A stretch of 64,000 nt of DNA from CAYJFG01 sp051881695. GTDB taxonomy: Bacteria > Bacillota > Clostridia > Oscillospirales > Acutalibacteraceae. The notes under the pieces are model-generated. The model was not told the DNA's origin and ran no database searches. It saw nothing but the letters and a program-made list of their open reading frames with translations. How positions within the stretch are numbered: position 1 is the first letter of the stretch; each line of letters starts with the position of its first letter. The translations under genes were made by a program, and so were the position numbers. The stretch lies in NCBI GenBank assembly GCA_051881695.1, contig JBJEQJ010000040.1:1-64000 (forward strand), read 5' to 3'. Below are positions 1-7,964 of this stretch, one piece after another.

Positions 1-963
1 CAACCGGATGGTGTTGTATATGCAGGAAAGGTAGCATATACATACAAAGGAGAAATGCCACAAAATTTATCGATATCATTAAAAAATGGAACCATAGGTA
101 TTGCCGGCCTAGCATTTTACGGTTGCACAAGTCTTAAAAGCATAACAATCCCGGACAGCGTTACAATCATTGACCGGGAAGCATTTTACAGCTGCACAAG
201 CCTTGCAAGCATAACAATACCGGACAGCGTTACAGAAATTGGTGTAAGTGCATTTGACGGCTGCACAAGCCTTGAAAGCGTAATAATCCCGGACAGCGTT
301 ACAAGCATTGGCGATTATGCATTTTACGGCTGCACAAGCCTTACAATTTACGGTTATTCGGGTTCGTATGCAGAGAAATATGCAAACCAAAAAGGATTTA
401 AGTTTGTTGATTTAGATTCAATAATAACATACACAGACAGCTCAAGCGGTATTTCTGTCAGCACAACGACGCAAGCGGAATTGCTGGTTGAAAAAATTAC
501 AGACAACGAAAGCATAAGCAAAGCAAACGCTGTTTTAAGTGCTGATGAAAAATTAACTGATTTATACGACATTTCACTTATGCAGGACGGAGTTGTAATT
601 CAGCCGGACGGCACAGCAACGGTAAAAATCCCTTGCGATAATGAAAACGCAAAGGTATATAGAATTGAAGATGATGGTACAGCTACCGATATGAATGCGG
701 TATATAAAAACGGCTATATGGTATTCTCAACCGACCACTTCAGCCTGTATGCCTTAGTGCTTTCGAATGAGGGTATTTTAGGCGACCTTGACGGCGACAG
801 CGAGGTAACAACAAGAGATGTTCTTGCGTACCAAAAGCATTTGGCAAAGATTACACTTCTTACAGACGAGCAGAAACAGTATGCCGACTTAAACGGCGAC
901 GGCGACTATAACTCGCAGGATATACTGCTTATACAAAAGATAATTGCTAAGATTGCAATTTGA
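1..963 (+). CDS. BspA-like leucine-rich repeat protein with C-terminal dockerin (5' partial)
   Basis: The reading frame is open from base 1, so the gene starts upstream of the window and the internal ATG at 55 is not the real start. The visible 320 residues hold about four 23-residue BspA/LRR_5-type repeats (core phrase SITIPDSVT, residues about 35-125). A beta-rich spacer follows, then a type I dockerin at the C-terminus with two calcium-loop motifs, DLDGDSEVTTRD and DLNGDGDYNSQD. Dockerins bind cohesins, so the protein is probably secreted and docked onto a cell-surface scaffold (cellulosome or amylosome type); the partner is not in the window. Its product binds or displays at the surface; no enzyme domain is visible in the part seen. 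A strong intrinsic terminator follows the stop codon. Confidence 0.85.
   Translation, partial: QPDGVVYAGKVAYTYKGEMPQNLSISLKNGTIGIAGLAFYGCTSLKSITIPDSVTIIDREAFYSCTSLASITIPDSVTEIGVSAFDGCTSLESVIIPDSVTSIGDYAFYGCTSLTIYGYSGSYAEKYANQKGFKFVDLDSIITYTDSSSGISVSTTTQAELLVEKITDNESISKANAVLSADEKLTDLYDISLMQDGVVIQPDGTATVKIPCDNENAKVYRIEDDGTATDMNAVYKNGYMVFSTDHFSLYALVLSNEGILGDLDGDSEVTTRDVLAYQKHLAKITLLTDEQKQYADLNGDGDYNSQDILLIQKIIAKIAI
114..345 (+). repeat. 69-bp tandem repeats encoding BspA-type LRRs
   Basis: Copies of a 69-bp unit begin at 114, 183, 252 and 321 (the phrase attttac/atttgac plus ggctgcacaagcctt). Each encodes one 23-residue leucine-rich repeat. Conservation at DNA level suggests recent unit duplication or gene conversion. 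There are no spacers, so this is not a CRISPR array. Confidence 0.85.
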
Positions 964-995
964 TTAAGCCATAAAAACAATACATAATATAACAA

Positions 996-1034
996 AGCCG
1001 CCGGGGAGCAGAAAACTCCTCGGCGGCTGCTTTT
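996..1034 (+). terminator. Intrinsic terminator after the dockerin gene
   Basis: A 13-bp GC-rich stem pairs agccgccggggag (996-1008) with ctcctcggcggct (1016-1028). A T-rich tail follows at 1031-1034. Confidence 0.8.
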
Positions 1035-1050
1035 GCAAGGGGATACAAGC

Positions 1051-1107
1051 CCCCCTTGTCTTAAAGGGGGGAAAGACGGCGAAGCCGTCAGGGGGGATTC
1101 CACCCCC
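1051..1107. repeat. Dispersed intergenic repeat, copy A
   Basis: The segment has the pattern CCCTTG-N-AAAGGGG ... GACGGCGAAGCCGTC ... GGGGGATT. Related copies lie at 13228-13275, 34219-34264 and (inverted) about 34290-34350. Each copy has two small hairpins, one around the AAAGG arm and one around the central CGAAG. It sits between the convergent dockerin gene and tmcAL. Confidence 0.6.
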
Positions 1108-2298
1108 TCAAGCCCTCACATTTCCAATAAAATAATCATCTCCGCACGGCGGAATCTTTGCAAAGGACAGTCCCTGCAAATCTGTCGCTTTAATATCAAG
1201 CTCGAAAAGCCGTTTTTGCTTGTCGTTTAAAAGAGGCATGCTGTCGCTCACCTTAGTAATTATCGGAAGTCTTGCACTTTCCTTTGCCTGCCTTAGAATC
1301 TCAATACCTCTTGCGTTAAAGCCGAGTACTCTTATATACGGCAGGGGAGAGCCTGCAAGCTTATTATCAATCCCTAAAAATGCAGACATAATTATCCTGC
1401 GGATTTTTGCGTGAGTATAACGCTTTGTCTTTACCTCGTTTATAATTTCATCAACAGTGCAAAAGCTGCGTACAGCCTTAAAAAGCCTGTTTTCAAGTCC
1501 CTCTGTTACATCGGGCAGATTTTTAAGCTCCTCTAAGCTCATACTCCTCAGCCTGTGAAGTATGGCACGCTCAAGGTTTTTAATATCGCTTATTCGGCCG
1601 TTTTTAATCTCCTCTTTAATTATAGGAAGCGTGTTTTCAGGTATAAGCCTGTAAAACTCGCTGTCGTTTTCCCTTATAAGCTTTCGTATATACGACGCGC
1701 TTGCAATGCCGCCGCTTGAATTATGCTCATCGTGCATTGCTCCTCTTCGTTCAACGGTAACAGGCTTAATATTGCTTTTTAATTTTATAAGAGAGCGTAT
1801 ATACTCGATAGCTAAGGTGTTATTTGCTCCCTCAAGTATATTTGCTTTGTCGGGGCAAAGCTCGCCGAGTGCCTCACAGCAGGCTCTGGCATAGCTTTTG
1901 CCAAGCGACAAATGGTTTTTCAAAGCTGCTTTATAGGCTTCGCTTTCCATTATCTGCGCTGTTTGAGTTAAAAGCTCAATATCTCCGCATTCACTGCCGA
2001 AAGCAAGGTGATTTACACAACCTAAAGCGTCTGCAACAGATGCTCCGCCATAGGCAAAGTCAAAGGCGCTTGCTCCTGCATAAATCTGCGGCAGCTCAAT
2101 TACCAAATCAACCCCGTTTTCAAGAGCGCACCTTGCTCTTGCGTATTTAGAAAAAAGCGCAGGCTCGCCTCGCTGCAAAAAGCTTCCGCCCATTATGGCG
2201 GCAATGTGTGTTGCTCCGTTGCGGCGCAGTGTATCCGTCATATATTTGTGACCGTTATGAAACGGATTATATTCCGAAATTATTGCATAAATATTCAT
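1108..2298 (-). CDS. tmcAL: tRNA(Met) cytidine acetate ligase TmcAL (YlbM family)
   Basis: This 396-residue cytosolic protein begins MNIYAIISEYNPFHNGH. The NPFHNGH segment (residues 11-17) is the nucleotidyltransferase-like ATP-binding signature of the TmcAL/YlbM family, followed by the typical GGSFLQRGEPA and ASAFDFAYGG stretches. Family members activate acetate with ATP and acetylate C34 of elongator tRNA-Met to ac4C, which secures AUG decoding. Length is normal. A good ribosome binding site (aaagga) lies upstream on the minus strand. It is divergent from ackA, which also uses acetate and ATP; a metabolic link is inference. The 3' end converges on the dockerin gene. Confidence 0.9.
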   Translation of the reverse strand: MNIYAIISEYNPFHNGHKYMTDTLRRNGATHIAAIMGGSFLQRGEPALFSKYARARCALENGVDLVIELPQIYAGASAFDFAYGGASVADALGCVNHLAFGSECGDIELLTQTAQIMESEAYKAALKNHLSLGKSYARACCEALGELCPDKANILEGANNTLAIEYIRSLIKLKSNIKPVTVERRGAMHDEHNSSGGIASASYIRKLIRENDSEFYRLIPENTLPIIKEEIKNGRISDIKNLERAILHRLRSMSLEELKNLPDVTEGLENRLFKAVRSFCTVDEIINEVKTKRYTHAKIRRIIMSAFLGIDNKLAGSPLPYIRVLGFNARGIEILRQAKESARLPIITKVSDSMPLLNDKQKRLFELDIKATDLQGLSFAKIPPCGDDYFIGNVRA

Positions 2299-2336
2299 AA
2301 AAATGAATTCCTTTAATAAAATATCTGTAAAAAAGG

Positions 2337-2365
2337 TTGAATTTATTTTGTCTTTGTACTATTAT
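2337..2365 (+). promoter_or_regulatory. Sigma-A promoter of ackA
   Basis: TTGAAT at 2337-2342 and TATTAT at 2360-2365 are separated by 17 bp, about 40 bp upstream of the ackA start. The ribosome binding site aggagga follows just before the ATG at 2408. Confidence 0.65.
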
Positions 2366-2407
2366 ATAATATTATAGAAGAAAAATGCAATATACAGGAG
2401 GAAGAAC

Positions 2408-3613
2408 ATGAAAATATTAGTTATCAACGCAGGCAGCTCGTCGCTTAAGTATCAGCTTTTCGATATGGATAACGAGCAGGTTTTGGCAAAGGGCAACTGC
2501 GAAAGAATAGGTATGGAGAACAGCCTGATAGGTCACAAAACAGCAGATGGCAGAAAAAGAGAGCTTACTGTCAATATGCCCGACCACACAGCGGCTTTTA
2601 TGCAGGTTAAGAACGCCTTAACAGATAAAGAGGTAGGCGTAATTTCCGACCTTAAAGAGGTAAACGCAATAGGCCACAGAATAGTGCAGGGCGGCGCACT
2701 GTTCAGCAAGAGCGTTTTAGTTGACGACAGTGTAATAGAGGGTATTGAAAGCCTTATTCCGCTTGCTCCGCTTCACAATAAAGCGCACGTTCAGGCAATA
2801 AGAGCCTGTATTGACGTTTTCGGCAAGGAGGTTCCCGAGGTTGTTGTTTTCGACACAGCCTTCCACTCCACAATGCCTGAAAAAGCTTACATATATCCTA
2901 TTCCTTATGAATATTACGAAAAATATCAGATTCGCCGCTACGGCTTCCACGGCACATCTCACCGCTATGTCAGCGCAAAATGCGCCGAGCTTATGGGCAA
3001 GGATATTAAAGACCTTAAAATCATCACCTGTCACCTTGGCAACGGCTCTTCAATAACTGCTGTAGACGGCGGCAAGGTTATAGATACCAGTATGGGTCTT
3101 ACTCCGCTTGACGGCTTTATGATGGGTACCCGCACAGGTACGCTTGACCCGTCTGTTGTTACCTTCCTTGCAGAAAAGGAAAACCTTACTCCGTCCGAAA
3201 TGAGCGACCTGTTAAATAAAAAGTCGGGTCTTCTCGGCGTTTCAGGTGTTTCGAGTGATGACAGAGATGTTACTAAAGCGGCAGAGGAGGGCAACCACAG
3301 AGCACTGCTTGCACATGATATTCTCCGTTACGAAATTGAAAAATTCATCGGAAGCTACTATGTGGCTCTCGGCGGCTGTGACGCCATCGTATTTACTGCC
3401 GGCTTAGGCGAAAATCAGCCGAAGCACAGACAGGCAATATGCGATAAGCTTGCTTGCCTGGGCGTTGAATGTGACCCCAAGAAGAACGAAGAGGCAGTTC
3501 ATGGCAATGGCGGACTTATTTCTACAGAAAACAGCAAAATCAAGGTTTTTGTTATCCCGACAAACGAAGAGCTGGTAATAGCCAGAGATACAAAGGAGAT
3601 TGTAGAGGGCTGA
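2408..3613 (+). CDS. ackA: Acetate kinase
   Basis: AckA interconverts acetyl phosphate plus ADP with acetate plus ATP, the last ATP-yielding step of acetate fermentation. The 401-residue length is typical. Family signatures are clear: NAGSSSLKY at residues 7-15, the RRYGFHGTSHRYV motif in the centre, CHLGNGSSI, MGLTPLDGFMMGTRTG, and FTAGLGEN near the C-terminus. The start is fixed by aggaggaag 7-8 bp upstream. It stands alone with its own promoter. The usual partner phosphotransacetylase (pta) is not adjacent. Confidence 0.97.
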   Translation: MKILVINAGSSSLKYQLFDMDNEQVLAKGNCERIGMENSLIGHKTADGRKRELTVNMPDHTAAFMQVKNALTDKEVGVISDLKEVNAIGHRIVQGGALFSKSVLVDDSVIEGIESLIPLAPLHNKAHVQAIRACIDVFGKEVPEVVVFDTAFHSTMPEKAYIYPIPYEYYEKYQIRRYGFHGTSHRYVSAKCAELMGKDIKDLKIITCHLGNGSSITAVDGGKVIDTSMGLTPLDGFMMGTRTGTLDPSVVTFLAEKENLTPSEMSDLLNKKSGLLGVSGVSSDDRDVTKAAEEGNHRALLAHDILRYEIEKFIGSYYVALGGCDAIVFTAGLGENQPKHRQAICDKLACLGVECDPKKNEEAVHGNGGLISTENSKIKVFVIPTNEELVIARDTKEIVEG

Positions 3614-3658
3614 TTATAATTTTAAGCACGCTTTACTTAAAAAATTCTCGGAAAGCTA

Positions 3659-3687
3659 TTGCAAATTAATTCATTTTGTGATATTAT
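3659..3687 (+). promoter_or_regulatory. Putative sigma-A promoter of secG
   Basis: TTGCAA at 3659-3664 and TATTAT at 3682-3687 with a 17-bp spacer, about 85 bp before the secG start. Confidence 0.55.
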
Positions 3688-3770
3688 GTTTAAGTTGTTA
3701 ACGTAAGAATATTTTATATATGTGCTTTCGCACTATATTTTCTACTATTATGAAAGGACAGGTTGCAGTT

Positions 3771-4016
3771 ATGAGCATTTGGGAATATATAATGGGCTCT
3801 GTAATGCTTCTCTTCTCTATAGCAATTATTATTGTTATTATACTTCAAGAGGGTCATCAGCAGGGTATGGGTGTTATTACCGGCGGAGCAGATACGTTCT
3901 TCTCTAAAAACAAGGCTCGTTCAATAGATACTTTTCTGGCGCGCTGGACAAAGTTCTTTGCAGGCGGCTTTGTAGTATTGGTAATTGCCTTGAATGCATA
4001 TTCATTTTTCAGCTGA
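3771..4016 (+). CDS. secG: Preprotein translocase subunit SecG
   Basis: This is an 81-residue membrane protein. One hydrophobic helix (about residues 5-25) is followed by the hallmark segment ILQEGHQQGMGVITGGADTF, then a second helix near the C-terminus. SecG joins SecYE in the Sec translocation channel and aids SecA-driven export. I chose the ATG at 3771 (MSIWEYIM) over an upstream in-frame start at 3720 because aaagga precedes it by about 12 bp and the extra 17 residues are unlike SecG. It is monocistronic, with its own promoter and a terminator. Confidence 0.9.
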   Translation: MSIWEYIMGSVMLLFSIAIIIVIILQEGHQQGMGVITGGADTFFSKNKARSIDTFLARWTKFFAGGFVVLVIALNAYSFFS

Positions 4017-4041
4017 TTAAGCTTTAATTACACACAAAAAG

Positions 4042-4066
4042 AGGCTGTTAGAAAAACAGCCTTTTA
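4042..4066 (+). terminator. Intrinsic terminator of secG
   Basis: aggctgtt (4042-4049) pairs with aacagcct (4055-4062), followed by a short T tract immediately before tRNA-Ser. Confidence 0.75.
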
Positions 4067-4069
4067 TAT

Positions 4070-4162
4070 GGAGAGATGTCCGAGCTGGCCGAAGGAGCAT
4101 GATTGGAAATCATGTGTACGGTTTCCGCCGTACCTGGGGTTCGAATCCCCATCTCTCCGCCA
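4070..4162 (+). tRNA. tRNA-Ser (anticodon GGA)
   Basis: The acceptor arms ggagaga (4070-4076) and tctctcc (4152-4158) pair perfectly. The anticodon stem catgatt/aatcatg frames GGA, reading UCC/UCU serine codons. A long variable arm (tacggtttccgccgta) and the T-loop ggttcgaatcc are present. CCA is encoded at 4160-4162. Confidence 0.97.
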
Positions 4163-4166
4163 CAGA

Positions 4167-4194
4167 AAAGCACTTCTTCGGAAGTGCTTTTTTT
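4167..4194 (+). terminator. Intrinsic terminator of tRNA-Ser
   Basis: aagcacttc (4168-4176), a UUCG-type loop, gaagtgctt (4181-4189), then a run of T to 4194. Confidence 0.9.
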
Positions 4195-4322
4195 AACTTA
4201 ATATTAAATAGTCTACCCTTCCTGTGCGCTGTATATATCCGTGTTGAAGGCGTAATGTTGTGTTCCAACGTCAATTTAATTGTATATGGCATAAAAATAA
4301 GCAATTTAATACGTAAAATATG

Positions 4323-4351
4323 TTGATAGTTTGCAATATGCGTGATATTAT
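4323..4351 (+). promoter_or_regulatory. Sigma-A promoter of the M23-like gene
   Basis: TTGATA at 4323-4328 and TATTAT at 4346-4351, spaced 17 bp, about 70 bp upstream of the ATG at 4420. Confidence 0.6.
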
Positions 4352-4419
4352 ATAATTGGAAAAAGCTTTTAAGTGTAAAGGAACTACATACAAAAATTTA
4401 GTTAAAGGAGAAAAAGAAA

Positions 4420-6021
4420 ATGACGGCTTTAAAAAAATCCATTTCTATTATGCTTGTAATGCTCTTGGCGTTAACATCAATTTCACTTTTCGGTACAATA
4501 AGCGCAGACGCAGCTGTAAACCTCAAGGTAACAGCAAAGGCGGTAACAGGTGTAACTGCTACAAACGCAAAAATAAGCGCAGTTCTCAGCAATCCGAACA
4601 GGCTGAAAATTACAAAGGTAGGCTTTGATCTTTTAGATGCAAACAAAAAGAAAATAGTAACGAAAACGGAAACCTGCAATTCAACGGTAAATCCGTTAAC
4701 TATTTCCTACGATTTAAATGAGTGGTACGGCAAGCTTAAACCCGGCACAAAGTATTACTACAGAATTTTCACAATATACGGCGGCAAAACATACACAACA
4801 GGCGACCAGACGTTTACAACTAAGAAAGCCTCATCTGTAAACCTTAAAGTTACAGCAAATGCAGTAACAGGTGTAACTACTACAAACGCAAAAATAAGCG
4901 CAGTTCTCAGCAATCCGAACAGGCTGAAAATTACAAAGGTAGGCTTTGATCTTTTAGATGCAAACAAAAAGAAAATAGTAACGAAAACGGAAACCTGCAA
5001 TTCAACGGTAAATCCGTTAACTATTTCCTACGATTTAAATGAGTGGTACGGCAAGCTTAAACCCGGCACAAAGTATTACTACAGAATTTTCACAATATAC
5101 GGCGGCAAAACATACACAACAGGCGACCAGACGTTTACAACAAAAAAGCTTACAACCGCTGTAACAGCCGGGGTATCCGGTATTACAAAAACGAATGCGG
5201 TAATTAAAGCAAATGTTTCAAATCCGAATAAGAAAAAGATAATCAAGGTAGGTGTTTTGCTCGGCACAGCTTCCGATAAACTGAATACAGATAAATCTGT
5301 AACCGTAAATACAACCAATACAAGCTATTCACACAGCTTTAATCTCAATTCGCTTAAGGTTACGCTTAAAAAGGGTACAAAATACTACTACAGAACTTAT
5401 GCGGTAGTAAGCAACTCAGCACTGACAGGCGTGGCAACCAACTTATATTTAAGTCCTGTAAGTAACTTTGAAACTGAATTTGATGCGGTTGTAAAATTTC
5501 CGCTTCCGACAAAGTATAAGTGGAAGGCAGAAACTTATAAAGGACACGGAGAAGCTACCGCAGGCTACAGCGCTATTGATTTAACCCTTCAAAACGGCAA
5601 AAGCTGTGCCGGAATACCTGTATATGCTGTTCAGGAAGGCACAGTTGTGTCAATTCGCGAAGATAATGGACAAGTTGCAATTAAACATACAAAGAAACTT
5701 ACAACTACAAACGGAAAAACCTATACATCATGGTATTCCGTATACGCTCATATGACAGATATTTCCGTCAAGGTTGGAAGTAAAGTTAAAATAGGGCAAC
5801 AGATAGGTAAGGTTGGTAATGTAGGTATGTCTAAAGGCGCACATCTGCATTTTCAGATCTCTAATGGAAAGAAGAGTTGGGCGACCCCTGATAAAAACTT
5901 AGCAATATCACCTTACTATGTTACCGGCTTTGTAAAAAGTAAAGGTGTGCAGGCAAGTTACTTAAAATTTGGAGTAGGTCCATACTGTTCTGCAAAGCTT
6001 TATAATTGGCAGCCAAAATAA
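4420..6021 (+). CDS. Secreted M23/LytM-like protein with tandem fibronectin-like repeats
   Basis: The 533-residue protein has an N-terminal signal peptide (hydrophobic residues about 9-24, cleavage near ADAAV). Two almost identical 107-residue beta-sandwich-like repeats (about 33-246) and a third diverged one (about 247-355) follow. The C-terminal domain (about 365-505) resembles M23 endopeptidases, which cut peptidoglycan cross-bridges. The HLH pair (H475, H477) and H444 in AHMTD are present, as is D387. However, the residue expected to be the first zinc-ligand histidine, four before D387, is Tyr383. The nearest earlier histidine is H376. The enzyme may therefore be altered or inactive and act in cell-wall binding. 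It is monocistronic with a promoter, an aaaggag ribosome binding site and a terminator. Confidence 0.75.
   Translation: MTALKKSISIMLVMLLALTSISLFGTISADAAVNLKVTAKAVTGVTATNAKISAVLSNPNRLKITKVGFDLLDANKKKIVTKTETCNSTVNPLTISYDLNEWYGKLKPGTKYYYRIFTIYGGKTYTTGDQTFTTKKASSVNLKVTANAVTGVTTTNAKISAVLSNPNRLKITKVGFDLLDANKKKIVTKTETCNSTVNPLTISYDLNEWYGKLKPGTKYYYRIFTIYGGKTYTTGDQTFTTKKLTTAVTAGVSGITKTNAVIKANVSNPNKKKIIKVGVLLGTASDKLNTDKSVTVNTTNTSYSHSFNLNSLKVTLKKGTKYYYRTYAVVSNSALTGVATNLYLSPVSNFETEFDAVVKFPLPTKYKWKAETYKGHGEATAGYSAIDLTLQNGKSCAGIPVYAVQEGTVVSIREDNGQVAIKHTKKLTTTNGKTYTSWYSVYAHMTDISVKVGSKVKIGQQIGKVGNVGMSKGAHLHFQISNGKKSWATPDKNLAISPYYVTGFVKSKGVQASYLKFGVGPYCSAKLYNWQPK
4516..5157 (+). repeat. Near-identical 321-bp tandem duplication inside the M23-like gene
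   Basis: Bases 4516-4836 are repeated at 4837-5157. From about 4561 to 4821 and 4882 to 5142 the two copies look identical by eye. A third, diverged copy of the same protein domain follows from about 5158. The identity points to a recent in-frame duplication or ongoing gene conversion. Confidence 0.9.
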
Positions 6022-6054
6022 AACACAATAAGTATTAAGTTAAACGATTAATTT

Positions 6055-6094
6055 AAACCGTGGCTTTCCGCAAAAAGGAAAGCCACGGTGTTTA
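6055..6094 (+). terminator. Intrinsic terminator after the M23-like gene
   Basis: ccgtggctttcc (6058-6069) pairs perfectly with ggaaagccacgg (6077-6088), followed by tgtttatt. Confidence 0.85.
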
Positions 6095-6179
6095 TTAAAA
6101 TATTACGAGAAAAACTCAAAAAAGTATTGTGATATTGAATTAAATTCCCTATAAAATGTAAGCCATAAATTAATTATAA

Positions 6180-6208
6180 TTGATTGTAAACAACTTTTTT
6201 ATTATTAT
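6180..6208 (+). promoter_or_regulatory. Sigma-A promoter of the DUF2726-like gene
   Basis: TTGATT at 6180-6185 and TATTAT at 6203-6208 with a 17-bp spacer, about 30 bp before the start codon. Confidence 0.55.
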
Positions 6209-6239
6209 TATAGATTAACAATATGGGAGCAGATGTAAG

Positions 6240-6836
6240 ATGGAGTTTGCGGCGGCGATAATAGTACTGGCGGCAGTTGTGCTTATATACTTTTTTATAA
6301 GAAATAAGGATAAAAGCGGAAAAGGAAGTAACCTTTTTCGCTTTGACCATGACGACTCACAGGCAATTGAGTTTGAAATTGCCGGTGCTTGCAAAAATGA
6401 AGAAACCGAAGGAAACGCACCGGAAACAGAAAACGATATCTATCCGTATAAACGCAGGGAGCTTTTTACATTAGGGCAGTGGAGGCTTTACAGCATACTT
6501 GAGGATTTTGCCGAGCAAAACGGATTCATTGTTATTACAAAACCGAGGCTTTCTGATTTTATAGAGGTTGACGCAGAAAAAACATATAACATAAAACAAT
6601 ATGCTTCACGGCTTTCAACGCTTAAGGTTGACTTTTTGCTGTGCGAAGAAGAAAGTATGCTGCCATTGGCGGCGGTGAATCAGCAAAACGTCGATAACCA
6701 AAAAGAGATAGAGGATATTTTAAAAAGCGTCGGAATAGCCTTTAATACTTCCGATAGCCTTAAGGAGCTTAAAGAAGAATTATTGTCTTTTAAGAGGGGA
6801 ATAACAGAAAACTCTGCGGTATCAAAACAAAAATGA
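6240..6836 (+). CDS. Single-pass membrane protein with DUF2726-like domain
   Basis: This 198-residue protein starts with one transmembrane helix (about residues 4-20), then a charged linker. A domain at about 75-170 resembles DUF2726 by its phrases FTLGQWRLYSIL, KPRLSDFI and LKVDFLLCEEES. DUF2726 is thought to have a restriction-endonuclease-like fold. Here the usual IELD catalytic-type strand reads LAAVNQQ, so a nuclease activity is doubtful. Function unknown; the domain likely faces the cytoplasm. It is a single gene with its own promoter and a very strong terminator downstream. Confidence 0.55.
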   Translation: MEFAAAIIVLAAVVLIYFFIRNKDKSGKGSNLFRFDHDDSQAIEFEIAGACKNEETEGNAPETENDIYPYKRRELFTLGQWRLYSILEDFAEQNGFIVITKPRLSDFIEVDAEKTYNIKQYASRLSTLKVDFLLCEEESMLPLAAVNQQNVDNQKEIEDILKSVGIAFNTSDSLKELKEELLSFKRGITENSAVSKQK

Positions 6837-6891
6837 AGCTAGGTTTTACGCCCATATTTTATACTATTTATTTCAATTTCACAAAAGCTAA

Positions 6892-6945
6892 CGAGAAAAA
6901 GCCCGAAAAATCGGAGGAAATCCGATTTTTCAGGCTTTTTCTCGG
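6892..6945 (+). terminator. Very long intrinsic terminator hairpin
   Basis: gagaaaaagcccgaaaaatc pairs almost perfectly with gatttttcaggctttttctc around a ggaa loop, a stem of more than 20 bp ending about 6943. The arms are A/T-rich at both ends and could work in both directions. An overlapping 73-codon frame (6833-7054) runs straight through this hairpin and is not credible. Confidence 0.85.
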
Positions 6946-7069
6946 AAAGGGTAATAAGGTGATAATATGTTATCGGCAACAATTATTCTCAAAAAATATT
7001 TGCCGTCATACTGCTGATTATAGTGCCATTTTTTCACTTTTACCGATAAAATAATTTGTAATGATAAGA

Positions 7070-7531
7070 CTAAAGAAAATGCTCCGGAAGCTCATGATGC
7101 TGCCCCCAAAGAGATCTGAGAAAAACGAAAGCAGCGCTTGCTTTTCTTTTTTTAATAAACAAGGTAAGTTCTTTTCCGCAGTATTTAAAAGTTAATCTGG
7201 TAGGTTTAGCGCAAAATAATTTTTTGTCCTCTATAAACTCCATATCATTAATATCCCGATAATCAATAAATTCATACTCATTAAGTTTGGAGCCGTCGTC
7301 AGGGTTGGGAATTTCGAAAACTAAAAGAAGATAATAATATATGGCAAGAACATAATCCTGACGTTCTTTACTGTCGCCCTTTGGTTTTTGAGCATAAATA
7401 CACACTATAGGCTGCGTGTTTTCACATAGAACCTCAGGCTTTTTTATTCTGTTTAAATACCCAATCGATTTATCACGAAATATGGGATAATATGTGTCTT
7501 TAGGTCTTTCATAATTGTTTGATACATTCAT
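7070..7531 (-). CDS. Hypothetical protein, 153 aa
   Basis: I do not recognise this protein. It is 153 residues, soluble-looking, with no signal peptide, mixed alpha/beta composition, a hydrophobic segment YVLAIYYYLLLVFEIP near the middle and an aromatic, histidine-containing C-terminus (LWGQHHELPEHFL). It stands alone on the minus strand between the terminator at 6892-6945 and an AT-rich spacer. The ribosome binding site is weak, so expression is less certain than for neighbours. Confidence 0.45.
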   Translation of the reverse strand: MNVSNNYERPKDTYYPIFRDKSIGYLNRIKKPEVLCENTQPIVCIYAQKPKGDSKERQDYVLAIYYYLLLVFEIPNPDDGSKLNEYEFIDYRDINDMEFIEDKKLFCAKPTRLTFKYCGKELTLFIKKRKASAAFVFLRSLWGQHHELPEHFL

Positions 7532-7964
7532 AACTAAACATTCCGTTTTAAATAAATATTAATTGTGTTTTAACCGATAATCCTAAGCTTTTTAAGGTAT
7601 GCAAATATAAAAATTCCGGTTTTCCAAATTAAAGTCGTAAGATAAATCCTATGGCTTTAATTATATATTATTTTACAACACATATAAATAATAATTGTGC
7701 TGAGTTTTGATGAAAATACTTGCCGAAAACCGAACCATATAATTATTATACGTTTAACATTATGAATATTATATTAAACTTTATAATTATTATATCATAC
7801 AATTCTAGAAATCGCAATCTAAAAAAGCTATTTTATTAAAAGAATTAATAAAATAGCTTTGATTATTTAAAATTTAAGAGTATATAACATAATTCCTGAT
7901 GGCGAAATAATATTATTTTTATAATGCGATAAAACGGTTTAAAAATCGGTAATTATATGTTATC
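7532..7964. other. AT-rich spacer
   Basis: I see no credible gene here. The only clear element is the minus-strand terminator at 7824-7860 that ends the zinc operon. The rest is AT-rich and probably holds the promoter of the 153-aa gene, which I cannot place. Confidence 0.5.
7824..7860 (-). terminator. Intrinsic terminator of the zur-znuACB operon
   Basis: aaagctattttatta pairs with taataaaatagcttt over 15 bp with a 7-nt loop. On the minus strand the stem is followed by a T run (complement of the aaaaa at 7821-7825). It lies about 105 bp past the znuB stop codon. Confidence 0.8.

Noticed and set aside
114..345. Regular repeats that might suggest CRISPR
   Set aside because: Units are contiguous 69-bp coding repeats with no unique spacers and no cas genes nearby. 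I saw no CRISPR array anywhere in the window.
109..390. Minus-strand frame of 93 codons over the LRR repeats
   Set aside because: It is a shadow of the 69-bp repeats; composition is repetitive and cysteine-rich without a ribosome binding site.
4110..4304. 64-codon minus-strand frame over tRNA-Ser
   Set aside because: It is tRNA antisense (phrase ERWGFEPQV), not a gene.
4356..4679. Overlapping short frames at the start of the M23-like gene
   Set aside because: Shadows of the real signal-peptide region; the real frame has promoter, ribosome binding site and signal peptide.
6833..7054. 73-codon plus-strand frame after the DUF2726-like gene
   Set aside because: It runs through a long terminator hairpin and has no ribosome binding site.
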